Of a DNA stretch of 64,000 nt, positions 1 through 8,158 are shown piece after piece. Source of the stretch: Bacteroides sp. GTDB lineage: Bacteria; Bacteroidota; Bacteroidia; Bacteroidales; Muribaculaceae. The translations under genes and the position numbers were made by a program. Under the pieces are notes generated by a model. That model made no database searches. It saw only the letters and a list, made by a program, of their open reading frames with translations, and was not told the DNA's origin. The first letter of the stretch is position 1. Every line of letters begins with the position of its first letter. The stretch spans positions 55,849-119,848 of the forward strand of contig JAAVCG010000031.1 in NCBI GenBank assembly GCA_014802435.1. Direction: 5' to 3'.

Positions 1-50
1 CTTTTGCCGCCGTGAGTTGATTTTTTTACTTCTTCGTTTGGATTTTCCAT
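1..50 (-). CDS. N-terminus of a protein truncated by the window edge (MENPNEEVKKSTHGGK...)
   Basis: Minus-strand ATG at 48-50 opens a reading frame to position 1; too short to identify. Confidence 0.35.
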   Translation of the reverse strand, partial: MENPNEEVKKSTHGGK

Positions 51-77
51 AATTATATGTTAATTTTGCAGTGGTTT

Positions 78-250
78 AACCCGAACAAACAAAAGGGCGC
101 CTCCCTGCCAGGAGGTCTTTAAGACTTTAGTCACCCTATTGGATTAGAAAATTGTCAGTGTGATGACCGCAATTTTCAATTTCCAAAGCCTGATTGAGAT
201 TGTAAACTGTATCATAGCTTTGTTTGTTTGGGTTAGGCCTTTCTTTTTTT
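78..250 (+). ncRNA. Candidate structured small RNA or structured leader
   Basis: TAATTTTG -7 box at 62-69, then a 17-bp closing stem 78-94/219-235 (one G.T wobble) enclosing several local hairpins, followed by a T-rich run (241-250). Confidence 0.45.
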
Positions 251-272
251 TCGGCGTCAGGCGTTGTCCCAT
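144..272 (-). CDS. Possible 42-aa small protein (MGQRLTPKKKKGLTQTNKAMIQFTISIRLWKLKIAVITLTIF)
   Basis: ATG 270-272, stop 144-146 on minus; about 15 nt downstream of a start site implied by a minus-strand TAACTTTG box (295-302); basic N-terminus, hydrophobic C-terminus. Confidence 0.25.
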   Translation of the reverse strand: MGQRLTPKKKKGLTQTNKAMIQFTISIRLWKLKIAVITLTIF

Positions 273-294
273 AAATCTCTCTTGATTTACACTG

Positions 295-302
295 CAAAGT
301 TA
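295..302 (-). promoter_or_regulatory. Bacteroidetes-type -7 box (TAACTTTG)
   Basis: CAAAGTTA on + strand; TTG about 20 nt upstream on minus strand. Confidence 0.45.
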
Positions 303-374
303 CGAAAAATTTTGAAAATATCCAAGCGTTTTCAAGATTATTTTTAATAAAAATTGTAACTTTTTTACCTGACA

Positions 375-698
375 ATGAAACGCTTAAAACAACAATTTGA
401 TGAGTTGACCTTCAAGGAAAAACTCTGTTATCTCCTCGCATTTTTATCCATGAGTGCGGCGTTCGTTATGGCTTTCATGGGAATGTTCATGCCCCCTGAG
501 GGCGAAATTCATAACTCAGTGCTCTATGCTTTCGCCCTGGTGTTATTATTCGTCGGCGCACTACTCGGAATAGACATGAAATATGAAGCCTTGCGCGACA
601 AATTCAAACGCGATATCCTCGACTATATCCAAAACCTTAACCTCCCCAATCCAAATGAAAGCAAGCACCAAAGCCCGGAATCTGATTCAACAATTTGA
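375..698 (+). CDS. Holin-like small membrane protein
   Basis: 107 aa with two hydrophobic segments and charged tail; directly upstream of and overlapping a GH24 lysozyme. Confidence 0.55.
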   Translation: MKRLKQQFDELTFKEKLCYLLAFLSMSAAFVMAFMGMFMPPEGEIHNSVLYAFALVLLFVGALLGIDMKYEALRDKFKRDILDYIQNLNLPNPNESKHQSPESDSTI

Positions 699-1107
699 GG
701 GCCTCAGACTCCAATCGTATCTATGTCCGGCCCGTCGCTGGACTATCGGCTACGGCCACACCGGCCCCGACGTAACCCCCGCAATGACCATCACCGCCGC
801 CCGCGCCGCCTCGCTCTTTGACGCCGACCTCGCCCCCATAGAAGACCGACTCAACGCATGGCTCACCGCCGACGGCCTGACCCTCACCCAAGGCCAATTT
901 GACGCGCTATGCTCCTTCACCTTCAATCTCGGCCTCTCGGCCCTCCGCGGCTCAACCCTATGGCGCAAAATCATCGCCAACCCCGCCGACCCCTCAATCC
1001 CCGCCGAGTTCGCCCGATGGGTCTACGCCACCCAAGGAGGCAAGAAAATCAAACTCCCCGGCCTCGTCAACCGCCGCCAAGCCGAAGCTAAACTATGGCA
1101 AAGCTAA
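655..1107 (+). CDS. Phage-type lysozyme/endolysin (GH24)
   Basis: FEGLRLQSYLCPARRWTIGYGHT catalytic-type motif; internal ATG at 655 preferred over 583. Confidence 0.85.
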   Translation: MKASTKARNLIQQFEGLRLQSYLCPARRWTIGYGHTGPDVTPAMTITAARAASLFDADLAPIEDRLNAWLTADGLTLTQGQFDALCSFTFNLGLSALRGSTLWRKIIANPADPSIPAEFARWVYATQGGKKIKLPGLVNRRQAEAKLWQS

Positions 1108-1610
1108 ACCCCGCCGCGGCCCTCATCATCGGGCTCTTCACCGGATGTTGCCTCGGACGCCTGCGCTACGCCTCTGAGGAAACATCCCCTCCTGCCCCGC
1201 GGGTCATTACGGACACCATCACCATCACCGATACGCTCCTGATAACTCAACCCGCCCCAAAGGCCCAAACCATCATCCGCTACGTTGACGCCCGACTTCC
1301 CATCGCTCCCGTCGACTCCGCAAGTAACACTCCCGCCCCCGCCGCCTCCGCCAACGTTACCATCCCCATCACTCAAGCCACCTTCACCGACTCCACTACT
1401 TACACGGCATGGGTCAGCGGCTACAATCCCCGCCTTGACTCGCTCCGCCTCTACCCGCAAACCCACACAATCCACTCCCTGCAAACCATCGCCGCCCCCA
1501 AACCCTCACGCTGGGCCCTGAGCATCGGCGCCGGCATTGCCGCCACACCCGCCGCCGGCATCCAACCCGCCATCTTCATCGGCGCCACTTATACGCTCCA
1601 TCCCCTATAA
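1095..1610 (+). CDS. Spanin/Rz-like protein with N-terminal membrane anchor
   Basis: Starts inside the lysozyme 3' end; hydrophobic N-terminus then Pro/Thr-rich region; position in lysis cassette. Confidence 0.45.
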   Translation: MAKLNPAAALIIGLFTGCCLGRLRYASEETSPPAPRVITDTITITDTLLITQPAPKAQTIIRYVDARLPIAPVDSASNTPAPAASANVTIPITQATFTDSTTYTAWVSGYNPRLDSLRLYPQTHTIHSLQTIAAPKPSRWALSIGAGIAATPAAGIQPAIFIGATYTLHPL

Positions 1611-1640
1611 AATCCATCCATTTGATTACGTTAAATATAG

Positions 1641-1672
1641 AAAATAGCCCCGTTGTGAAACGCGGCTATTTT
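1641..1672 (+). terminator. Terminator-like hairpin after lysis cassette
   Basis: AAAATAGCCCCG-TTGTGAAA-CGCGGCTATTTT then TATTGTTT. Confidence 0.55.
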
Positions 1673-1794
1673 ATTGTTTGGAGTGAATATTTACGAGGTA
1701 CGGTTTGTAATCCTTTCCGGAACGCCGGTGATGATGTTTTATTGTGATGATGTGTTAAGGCGTTCCTTCGGGTCGCTGTGATGGGCGGCCCTTT

Positions 1795-2067
1795 TTATGG
1801 TCGCATACCAAGAGAGAGGCCGAGGCGCTCAAGAATACGCTCGATTTCATCCACTGACTTGGCGCCGAGCCTGCTAATCTTGAACAAATCCTCACGGGTG
1901 AGCCTCACTAAATCCCTCAGTCGGCTTATGCCCGCATCATCAAGAGGGATAGCTATCCGCATCGGCATATCAACTTCAATGATATGTGCCGAAAGAAGCT
2001 GCTCCATGTGGAGCCTCACCTCATCATATTTATCAAAAGAATTATCAGGAGTAGGTCTTTCGTACAT
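1795..2067 (-). CDS. Free-standing RNA polymerase alpha-subunit C-terminal-domain-like protein
   Basis: IPLDDAGISRLRDLVRLTREDLFKISRLGAKSVDEIERILERLGLSLGM resembles RpoA CTD (LRDL..LT..DL..I...G.KS..EI...L..LGL.LG). Confidence 0.75.
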   Translation of the reverse strand: MYERPTPDNSFDKYDEVRLHMEQLLSAHIIEVDMPMRIAIPLDDAGISRLRDLVRLTREDLFKISRLGAKSVDEIERILERLGLSLGMRP

Positions 2068-2085
2068 AATATTTTAAGAAGAAAT

Positions 2086-2109
2086 GGAGAGAGGAACCAC
2101 CCTCTCTCC
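2086..2109 (-). terminator. Hairpin between integrase and alpha-CTD genes
   Basis: GGAGAGAGG/CCTCTCTCC perfect 9-bp stem, 6-nt loop. Confidence 0.4.
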
Positions 2110-2171
2110 CAAGTCAAACCAATAAGCCACCGGTCTATGGTAGAACTTACTGACGCTGCAAAGATAACACT

Positions 2172-3344
2172 TTATTTTAAATTATCCAAAACCTGACGTA
2201 CGGCCTGTGTCGCCATTTCAGGAGTTACGGAAATATAAGCGTAGAGCGAGGTGCCTCCCTTGTTCACCTTATGACCGAGAATATAGTCTATTACACTGGT
2301 CCCGATTCCAAGATTAAAAGCGTGTTGCGAGAATGATTTTCGGGCTGAATAATAGATTAGCTGATTGATACCCGTAGCGTTCGCAATGTTTCGCAGGTGG
2401 TTTTTGACGAAGTTATGATGGCTCCGCAATGATTTACTATGCGCAACGCATATATGGCCGTCGCTATCTTTGTATCGGCCTATAATATCCTTCGCTTCAT
2501 CAGGGATATCAAACTCCACATATTTGTTAAATTTTGGCTTGAGTTCCGTCTTCTTCCTTATGTAACGAATTGTATCCGTCTGCTTATTGAAATCGATTTC
2601 CAGCAGGTCCGCGAGATTAATACCTCCGAGATAGTAGGAAAGCATGAAGATATCACGGGCTTTTGCTTGCCACTTGTTAGTTATCTCCATATCCCTGAGT
2701 TGCTTTACCTCGTCAACTGAAAGCCAGGATTGGCGTATCTCAGTCGGCGGCAACTCGTACCTGAAAAACGGATCAACTCGAAATTGAACATAGCCACAGC
2801 CCTTCGCGTAGTTAAGCAGGGTTCTCAAGAAAGTAATAATGATACGAACCGTCGAGGGCTTTGCCCTACTGCGAAGTTGCTTGTCAAGGCTGAGAATAGT
2901 CGCATGCGTAACATTTTCGGCAAGCATAGACCCGTTTATACAACGTGATATGCAATTCCACTGTGTTCTATAACATTTTGCAGTACTCGGCTTGATTCGA
3001 GCATAGGTTATATACTCATCAAATATAGATTGAAGAGTGCGATGCTTGGAGTTGCCGGCGTTCAGGAGTTGATAAACCAGTTCCGGACAAGTCAGGCCGC
3101 TGGTATATTCAAGCCCATCAAGCACTGACTGATAGTATTGGAGATACTTGCGGACCTTGACGTTGAGCATAGCCGCATCAGGTCGTTTGACGACATGGCC
3201 GTTCTTAAACTCGCTGTTGGAGTTAAGAACGATGTCAGTGACTATGTAACGGGTTTGTCCGTTATGAGCAACGGAGATTCTGACTTTGTTTTTGCCGCCC
3301 TTAACCGCCTTAGAGGAAATGACGACCGCATTTAATGTTGCCAT
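2172..3344 (-). CDS. Tyrosine recombinase/phage integrase family protein
   Basis: SAM-like core-binding region; C-terminal YSARKSFSQHAFNLGIGTSVIDYILGH...YAYISVTPEM. Start at MATLNAV chosen. Confidence 0.85.
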   Translation of the reverse strand: MATLNAVVISSKAVKGGKNKVRISVAHNGQTRYIVTDIVLNSNSEFKNGHVVKRPDAAMLNVKVRKYLQYYQSVLDGLEYTSGLTCPELVYQLLNAGNSKHRTLQSIFDEYITYARIKPSTAKCYRTQWNCISRCINGSMLAENVTHATILSLDKQLRSRAKPSTVRIIITFLRTLLNYAKGCGYVQFRVDPFFRYELPPTEIRQSWLSVDEVKQLRDMEITNKWQAKARDIFMLSYYLGGINLADLLEIDFNKQTDTIRYIRKKTELKPKFNKYVEFDIPDEAKDIIGRYKDSDGHICVAHSKSLRSHHNFVKNHLRNIANATGINQLIYYSARKSFSQHAFNLGIGTSVIDYILGHKVNKGGTSLYAYISVTPEMATQAVRQVLDNLK

Positions 3345-3545
3345 AATTATTATTTTTTTAGTGATATTTTGGATTATTTTCGGACAATTTTGAGGAAATG
3401 TTTTAGGCAAAAATGGCTGTTTTTGAGGCTTTTTGCGCACACCATATATGGTCTCTTTTCTCCGAATATACAAATATAACCCCTCTGATATTCAGTAAAT
3501 TCTATTAGTTAGCATAATTGCTTTTGAATTGTTACTGAAAATTAC

Positions 3546-3553
3546 TATCTTTG
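3546..3553 (+). promoter_or_regulatory. Bacteroidetes -7 box TATCTTTG
   Basis: TATCTTTG just upstream of CDS at 3565. Confidence 0.55.
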
Positions 3554-3564
3554 CACCAAAAAAT

Positions 3565-3855
3565 ATGAATAATAAGCTGATAACTCCTCCGGATTTCACC
3601 CCCTCAGAGGATGAAATTAAGGTTATGAGCGGCCCTGACGCGGGGCTGCATGACTCTATCTATGAACTGCCGGTTGGCCCGGAACTTCCGGATGCCGTAA
3701 GGGAGCTTTATGAGTTGGCCCGGGAATGGGACCAGACCACTTTTTATATCACTCCGCTTCAGGGGGTTAGTCCCGCCGAGGGTCAGCGCCTGTTTGCGCC
3801 ATTCCGGAAGCTCTATAATGTCAGGTTTCCGAAAGAATATCTCGCCGATGAATAA
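3565..3855 (+). CDS. Hypothetical protein upstream of crcB
   Basis: ORF after promoter box; stop overlaps crcB start. Confidence 0.6.
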   Translation: MNNKLITPPDFTPSEDEIKVMSGPDAGLHDSIYELPVGPELPDAVRELYELAREWDQTTFYITPLQGVSPAEGQRLFAPFRKLYNVRFPKEYLADE

Positions 3856-4195
3856 TCAATTACTGAATTTTTTGACAGTAGGGGCGGGTGGCGCCGTCGG
3901 GGCTATGATGCGTTATGGCCTCAGCATGCTCTTAGTGGGTCAGCCGTTGATTGCAACTATGGCGGCCAATGTTGCCGGTTCGTTCCTAATAGGCCTCGCC
4001 ATGGCGACGGCCCGGGGGCGGGTGTTGCTTTTTCTGACCGTAGGTCTTTGCGGTGGATTCACCACTTTTTCCACCTTTTCCGCTCAGACTTTAGGGCTGA
4101 TTCAAGGCGGGAATTATCAGTCGGCCTTAGGGTATGCCCTGCTGAGTGTTATTCTCTGCCTTGGGGCAACGTATTCAGCCCTGCGACTCACTTGA
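3848..4195 (+). CDS. crcB: Fluoride efflux channel CrcB/FluC
   Basis: GAGGAVGAMMRYGLS..., ANVAGSFLIGL, GLCGGFTTFSTFSAQ motifs. Confidence 0.92.
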   Translation: MNNQLLNFLTVGAGGAVGAMMRYGLSMLLVGQPLIATMAANVAGSFLIGLAMATARGRVLLFLTVGLCGGFTTFSTFSAQTLGLIQGGNYQSALGYALLSVILCLGATYSALRLT

Positions 4196-4211
4196 GCGGA
4201 ATCGCAGGGCT
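4177..4211 (+). terminator. Hairpin spanning crcB stop codon
   Basis: AGCCCTGCGA/TCGCAGGGCT perfect 10-bp stem. Confidence 0.4.
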
Positions 4212-4221
4212 GATTTAACGG

Positions 4222-4518
4222 TTATTTATGGTGGTGGTGCTGTTGATGATGATGGTGCTGCTGTTTGGCGAACTTCTTGGCCTGTTTTTGCTGCTTCTTG
4301 ACCATCTTTTTGTAGCGTTTGATTTCCTTCTTGGAGGGTTTGTGATGGTGATGATGGCAGGGGGGAGGCGGCGGAGGCAGCGGAACAGCCGGGCCGGCCG
4401 TAGAAACGTAGACGGAGTTTCCCTGCGGGGTCAGGACAACCTGATAGTTGACCTTGGCGGCAATTGGAGCGGAAGCGAAGATAATCGCTGCGGCAGCCAG
4501 GAGAATTGAGCGTTTCAT
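4222..4518 (-). CDS. Secreted His-rich protein (putative metal-binding)
   Basis: Signal peptide; PPPPPPPCHHHHHKP and terminal HHHHQQHHHHK clusters. Confidence 0.7.
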   Translation of the reverse strand: MKRSILLAAAAIIFASAPIAAKVNYQVVLTPQGNSVYVSTAGPAVPLPPPPPPCHHHHHKPSKKEIKRYKKMVKKQQKQAKKFAKQQHHHHQQHHHHK

Positions 4519-4573
4519 ATCGTTTAGTTTTTTAGGGGTTATGTTTGTTAGACACGTAAAGCCCCTAAAAAGT

Positions 4574-5755
4574 TTAACGCAGCTCGATTTTTAATTCGGA
4601 GAGGGCACGCTCGGCCTTTTGGCGGGCAAGGTCAACGGAGCTGTCAGTAGCGAGGATAACCGCCATGCGTCGATGGCCATTGACCTCGGGTTTGCCAAAC
4701 ACTCTCATTGCGGTTCCCGGCTCGGCAAGCACCCGGTCAAGATTGCTGAGGATAATCTCCTTTGATGAGCCTTCAACGACGACGGCGGCGGAGGCCGACG
4801 GTCCGTAAAAGCGGATTTCCGGGACGGGAAGGCCCAAGATTGCACGCGCATGGAGGGCAAATTCGCTCAGGTCCTGTGAAATCATAGTGACCATGCCGGT
4901 GTCGTGGGGTCGGGGAGAGACTTCTGAGAAGATAACCTCATCGCCCTTAACGAAGAGTTCAACGCCGAAAATGCCGTAACCGCCCAGAGCATCAGTGACT
5001 TTGCGGGCAATCTCACGCGCCTTTTCCATGGCGGGGGCCGACATGGGTTGCGGCTGCCATGAGAATCGGTAGTCGCCGTTTTCCTGATAGTGGCCAACGG
5101 GTTCGCAGAATGTCGTTCCGGAGATGGAGCGGACAGTGAGCAGGGTTATTTCATAGTCGAAGTCAACAAAACCTTCAACGATGACTCTTCCGGCATCGGC
5201 GCGGGCACCTTCGCGAGCTTCCTTCCATGCGGCATCGACCTGCTCAGGGGTGCGCACGGTTGATTGGCCGTGGCCGCTGCTGCTCATGACGGGTTTGACC
5301 ACACAGGGAAGGCCTATCTCGTCAATGGCCCGGTGAAATTCCTCAAGCGATGAAGCGAAGCGATAAGGGGAGGTCTTGATTCCTAACTCCTCGGCGGCGA
5401 GGCGGCGGATTCCTTCGCGATTCATAGTCAGGAGGGTGGCGGCAGCCGTCGGAGTGACGTTAAAACCTTCTTTTTCAAGCTTCACCAGCTCGGGAGTGGC
5501 AATGGCTTCCACCTCGGGGATAATATGGTCCGGCTTTTCTTCCAAAACCACTTGGCGCAGGGCCTCGGCATTAGTCATGTCAAATACTCGGGCGCGGTTA
5601 GCCACTTGCATAGCCGGCGCATCAGCATACTTATCACAGGCAATGACCTCGACGCCATAGCGCTGGAGTTCGATTGCCACTTCTTTGCCTAATTCGCCGC
5701 TGCCCAGGAGCAGGGCCTTCGTTCCGGAGGGAGTGAATGGGGTTCCGATTTTCAT
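4574..5755 (-). CDS. purT: Formate-dependent phosphoribosylglycinamide formyltransferase
   Basis: ATP-grasp family; full-length PurT-like sequence ([37 protein letters not shown]). Confidence 0.93.
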   Translation of the reverse strand: MKIGTPFTPSGTKALLLGSGELGKEVAIELQRYGVEVIACDKYADAPAMQVANRARVFDMTNAEALRQVVLEEKPDHIIPEVEAIATPELVKLEKEGFNVTPTAAATLLTMNREGIRRLAAEELGIKTSPYRFASSLEEFHRAIDEIGLPCVVKPVMSSSGHGQSTVRTPEQVDAAWKEAREGARADAGRVIVEGFVDFDYEITLLTVRSISGTTFCEPVGHYQENGDYRFSWQPQPMSAPAMEKAREIARKVTDALGGYGIFGVELFVKGDEVIFSEVSPRPHDTGMVTMISQDLSEFALHARAILGLPVPEIRFYGPSASAAVVVEGSSKEIILSNLDRVLAEPGTAMRVFGKPEVNGHRRMAVILATDSSVDLARQKAERALSELKIELR

Positions 5756-5783
5756 GTCAGAGTGGAATTGGGGGATGGGTGGA

Positions 5784-6482
5784 TTAGCCTAATCGGCTGA
5801 TGTTATGGAGTTGGGGCTCGTCGAGAATACGGATTCGGCGGCCGTCGACAGTAATCAGGTGCTCATTGACAAAGGCGGAGAGAGTGCGGATTGCATTAGC
5901 CGTTGTCATGTTTGAGAGGTTGGCAAGGTCCTCGCGGCTCATGTAGATTCGGAGGGTTGACTTATCATCCTCGTAGCCGTAATTTTCAGCGAGTACAATC
6001 AGCGCCTCGGCCAATCGGCCGCGGATATGCTTTTGGGTTAGATTGACAATCTTGGTGTCAGAGGAGCCGAGGTTAGTCGCCAACTCCTTGATAAAGAAGC
6101 GGGCAACGGCATTGTTTTGCTCAATGAGCTCTTCAACCACCGCCAGCGGGAGAGTGCCGATAGTACACTGCTCAAATGCCGAAGCGGAGCTGACATAAGT
6201 CTCTCCGGCAAAGAAAGCACGATATCCGAAATATTGCACCGGACGAATCAAACGAATAATCTGTGACCTACCGCCGACACCCTCTTTCCATTTCTTCACC
6301 TTGCCGGAAATGAGACACCAAAGGTATTCCGGGGTATCCTTCTCGGAATAGATGGTCTCATTCTTTTTATAATGATGCAGGGTAAAGTTTTCCGTTACCA
6401 GCCGCTTTTCGTCGGCCGACAACACAGACCAGAGTTCGGACAAATCCTCACTAATAACTTGTTCAAGAACTTCGCGTATCAT
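5784..6482 (-). CDS. Crp/Fnr family transcriptional regulator
   Basis: Cyclic-nucleotide-binding-like fold plus C-terminal HTH ([24 protein letters not shown]). Confidence 0.85.
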   Translation of the reverse strand: MIREVLEQVISEDLSELWSVLSADEKRLVTENFTLHHYKKNETIYSEKDTPEYLWCLISGKVKKWKEGVGGRSQIIRLIRPVQYFGYRAFFAGETYVSSASAFEQCTIGTLPLAVVEELIEQNNAVARFFIKELATNLGSSDTKIVNLTQKHIRGRLAEALIVLAENYGYEDDKSTLRIYMSREDLANLSNMTTANAIRTLSAFVNEHLITVDGRRIRILDEPQLHNISRLG

Positions 6483-6568
6483 CTTAATATATGAACCTAT
6501 AGGGGACTGCAAAGTTACGAAAAATAATTCAAACTCCCAAATTTAGACGATAGCACCCTTTTATTTTT

Positions 6569-6698
6569 AGACCAGAGCCCCATAGCAACTATAGCATTGC
6601 GGGCCCGGCTTTTATTTTTTTTAAGGAGGGGAGCAATCCCTCCTTAAAAAAAATCAGGGGCAACAAATAAAACTATAGTTGCTATGGGGCTCTGGTCT
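6569..6698. repeat. Nested perfect inverted repeat
   Basis: Outer arms 6569-6594/6673-6698 (26 bp perfect: AGACCAGAGCCCCATAGCAACTATAG); inner arms 6615-6630/6638-6653 (16 bp perfect, 7-nt loop). Confidence 0.95.
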
Positions 6699-6768
6699 TA
6701 AAAAAAGGGGGGCGCTTTGAGGTTTCAAGAAAAATTCGTAAATTTGAGGCGGTTTTTTTTAGAAAATT

Positions 6769-7401
6769 ATGGAACGTAAAGGCAAATTATACTTCAGATA
6801 TGGGACTATGGGGTCGGCAAAAACGGCCCTGCTCCTGACTACGGCTTATAACTTTGAAGAGCGCGGCATGCGTTATATCTGCATGAAGCCGGTAATTGAT
6901 ACTCGCGACCGGAAGAACGTTATCCGTTCCCGAATAGGCATAGAGCGTGAATGTCAATGGATTATGGCGGATACAGACTTGTATCTGACGGCGACGAAGC
7001 TATGTGAGGAGGCCGGCTGCCTGATCGAGTGGTTCTTGATTGATGAGGCACAGTTTCTGACGGCGGAGCAGGTTGATCAGTTGGCCCAGTTGGTTGATGA
7101 CTACGGGATCAACGTGATATGCTACGGCTTGCGTACAGATTTCCGGACTCATGCTTTTGAGGGCTCGATGAGGCTGTTTGAGATAGCTGATACGATTGAT
7201 GAAATCAAGAGCACCTGTTCATGCGGGCGCAAAACGATTGTTAACGCGCGCATTGACTCTCATGGCGACATTGTCCAGGAGGGCGCGCAGGTTGAAATCG
7301 GCGGCGACGAAAAGTATATAGCCATTTGCCGTAACTGCTGGCGCAATAAGCGCATAGAGCAGGCTACAAAAAACTCTCTTCCTTTTGATTCATATGATTA
7401 A
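6769..7401 (+). CDS. tdk: Thymidine kinase
   Basis: GTMGSAKTALLL P-loop variant, LIDEAQFL, C-terminal Cys Zn site (CSCGRK...CRNC). Confidence 0.93.
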   Translation: MERKGKLYFRYGTMGSAKTALLLTTAYNFEERGMRYICMKPVIDTRDRKNVIRSRIGIERECQWIMADTDLYLTATKLCEEAGCLIEWFLIDEAQFLTAEQVDQLAQLVDDYGINVICYGLRTDFRTHAFEGSMRLFEIADTIDEIKSTCSCGRKTIVNARIDSHGDIVQEGAQVEIGGDEKYIAICRNCWRNKRIEQATKNSLPFDSYD

Positions 7402-8158
7402 ACGACTGTTTATTATAATCCTGCTTATTGGTGCCGGGCTTGGAGTCCGGGCCGGTGAGCTGACCTTTGGCAATGAGGACCTTTCATTCAGGGTCACTTA
7501 TAAATGGGGCCTCATACATAAGGTTGCAGGCTCGGCCGACATTAAGCTGACCAAGAAAAGTGACGGTTATCATGCAATATTGACGGCGCGGACTCAGCCC
7601 TGGGCCGACAAAATCTTCATGGTCCGCGACACTCTGACGGGCATCATGCGCCTGGATGATATGTCGCCGCTGCTCTATGACAAGTCGACTCATGAAGACA
7701 AGCAATACCGCCACGACATTATCCATTACACCTATCATGGCAATCGCGCCATCGCTAAGGTTGAGCGCTTCAAGCGCCTGAAAAACGGACGGACGGAGAC
7801 GGCAGATACGCTGATGTCGGCGCTGCTTCCGGCCGTTGATATGCTCAGCGTGTATTATTACGTGCGCAGGCTCCCGTTTGAAAACATGAAGAAGGGGACA
7901 ATCAGCAAGGCCAATATTTTTTCAGGCAAGAAAATCGAGAAGCTCTCCATTACTTATGATGGCGACGAGCAGCTTGAACTCAACGGCAAGAAATATGACT
8001 GTTACCGCATTCATTTCATGTTCAGCTCCGAGCGCATCAAGAACTCATCCAAGCCGATGAAGGCCTGGATAGTCAAGACCGGAAGCCGAATTCCGGTCAA
8101 GCTCGAGGGCGAACTTCCCATAGGAAAAATTCAAATACTCTATAACGAACCACAATGA
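7394..8158 (+). CDS. DUF3108-like secreted protein
   Basis: Signal peptide; DUF3108-like pattern. Confidence 0.6.
   Translation: MIKRLFIIILLIGAGLGVRAGELTFGNEDLSFRVTYKWGLIHKVAGSADIKLTKKSDGYHAILTARTQPWADKIFMVRDTLTGIMRLDDMSPLLYDKSTHEDKQYRHDIIHYTYHGNRAIAKVERFKRLKNGRTETADTLMSALLPAVDMLSVYYYVRRLPFENMKKGTISKANIFSGKKIEKLSITYDGDEQLELNGKKYDCYRIHFMFSSERIKNSSKPMKAWIVKTGSRIPVKLEGELPIGKIQILYNEPQ

Noticed and set aside
136-375. 79-aa minus-strand ORF
   Set aside because: Runs through a promoter-like box and structured palindromic region; no SD or protein-like composition. A 42-aa ORF in another frame and an ncRNA are more plausible.
750-1521. Several ORFs overlapping the lysozyme and spanin-like genes (750-980 -, 899-1177 +, 909-1091 +, 1104-1484 -, 1285-1521 +)
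   Set aside because: High-GC shadow ORFs with Pro/Arg/Gly-rich composition opposite well-supported genes.
3564-3845. Fluoride riboswitch upstream of crcB
   Set aside because: crcB is translationally coupled to an upstream ORF and I could not recognise the crcB motif fold in the short leader.
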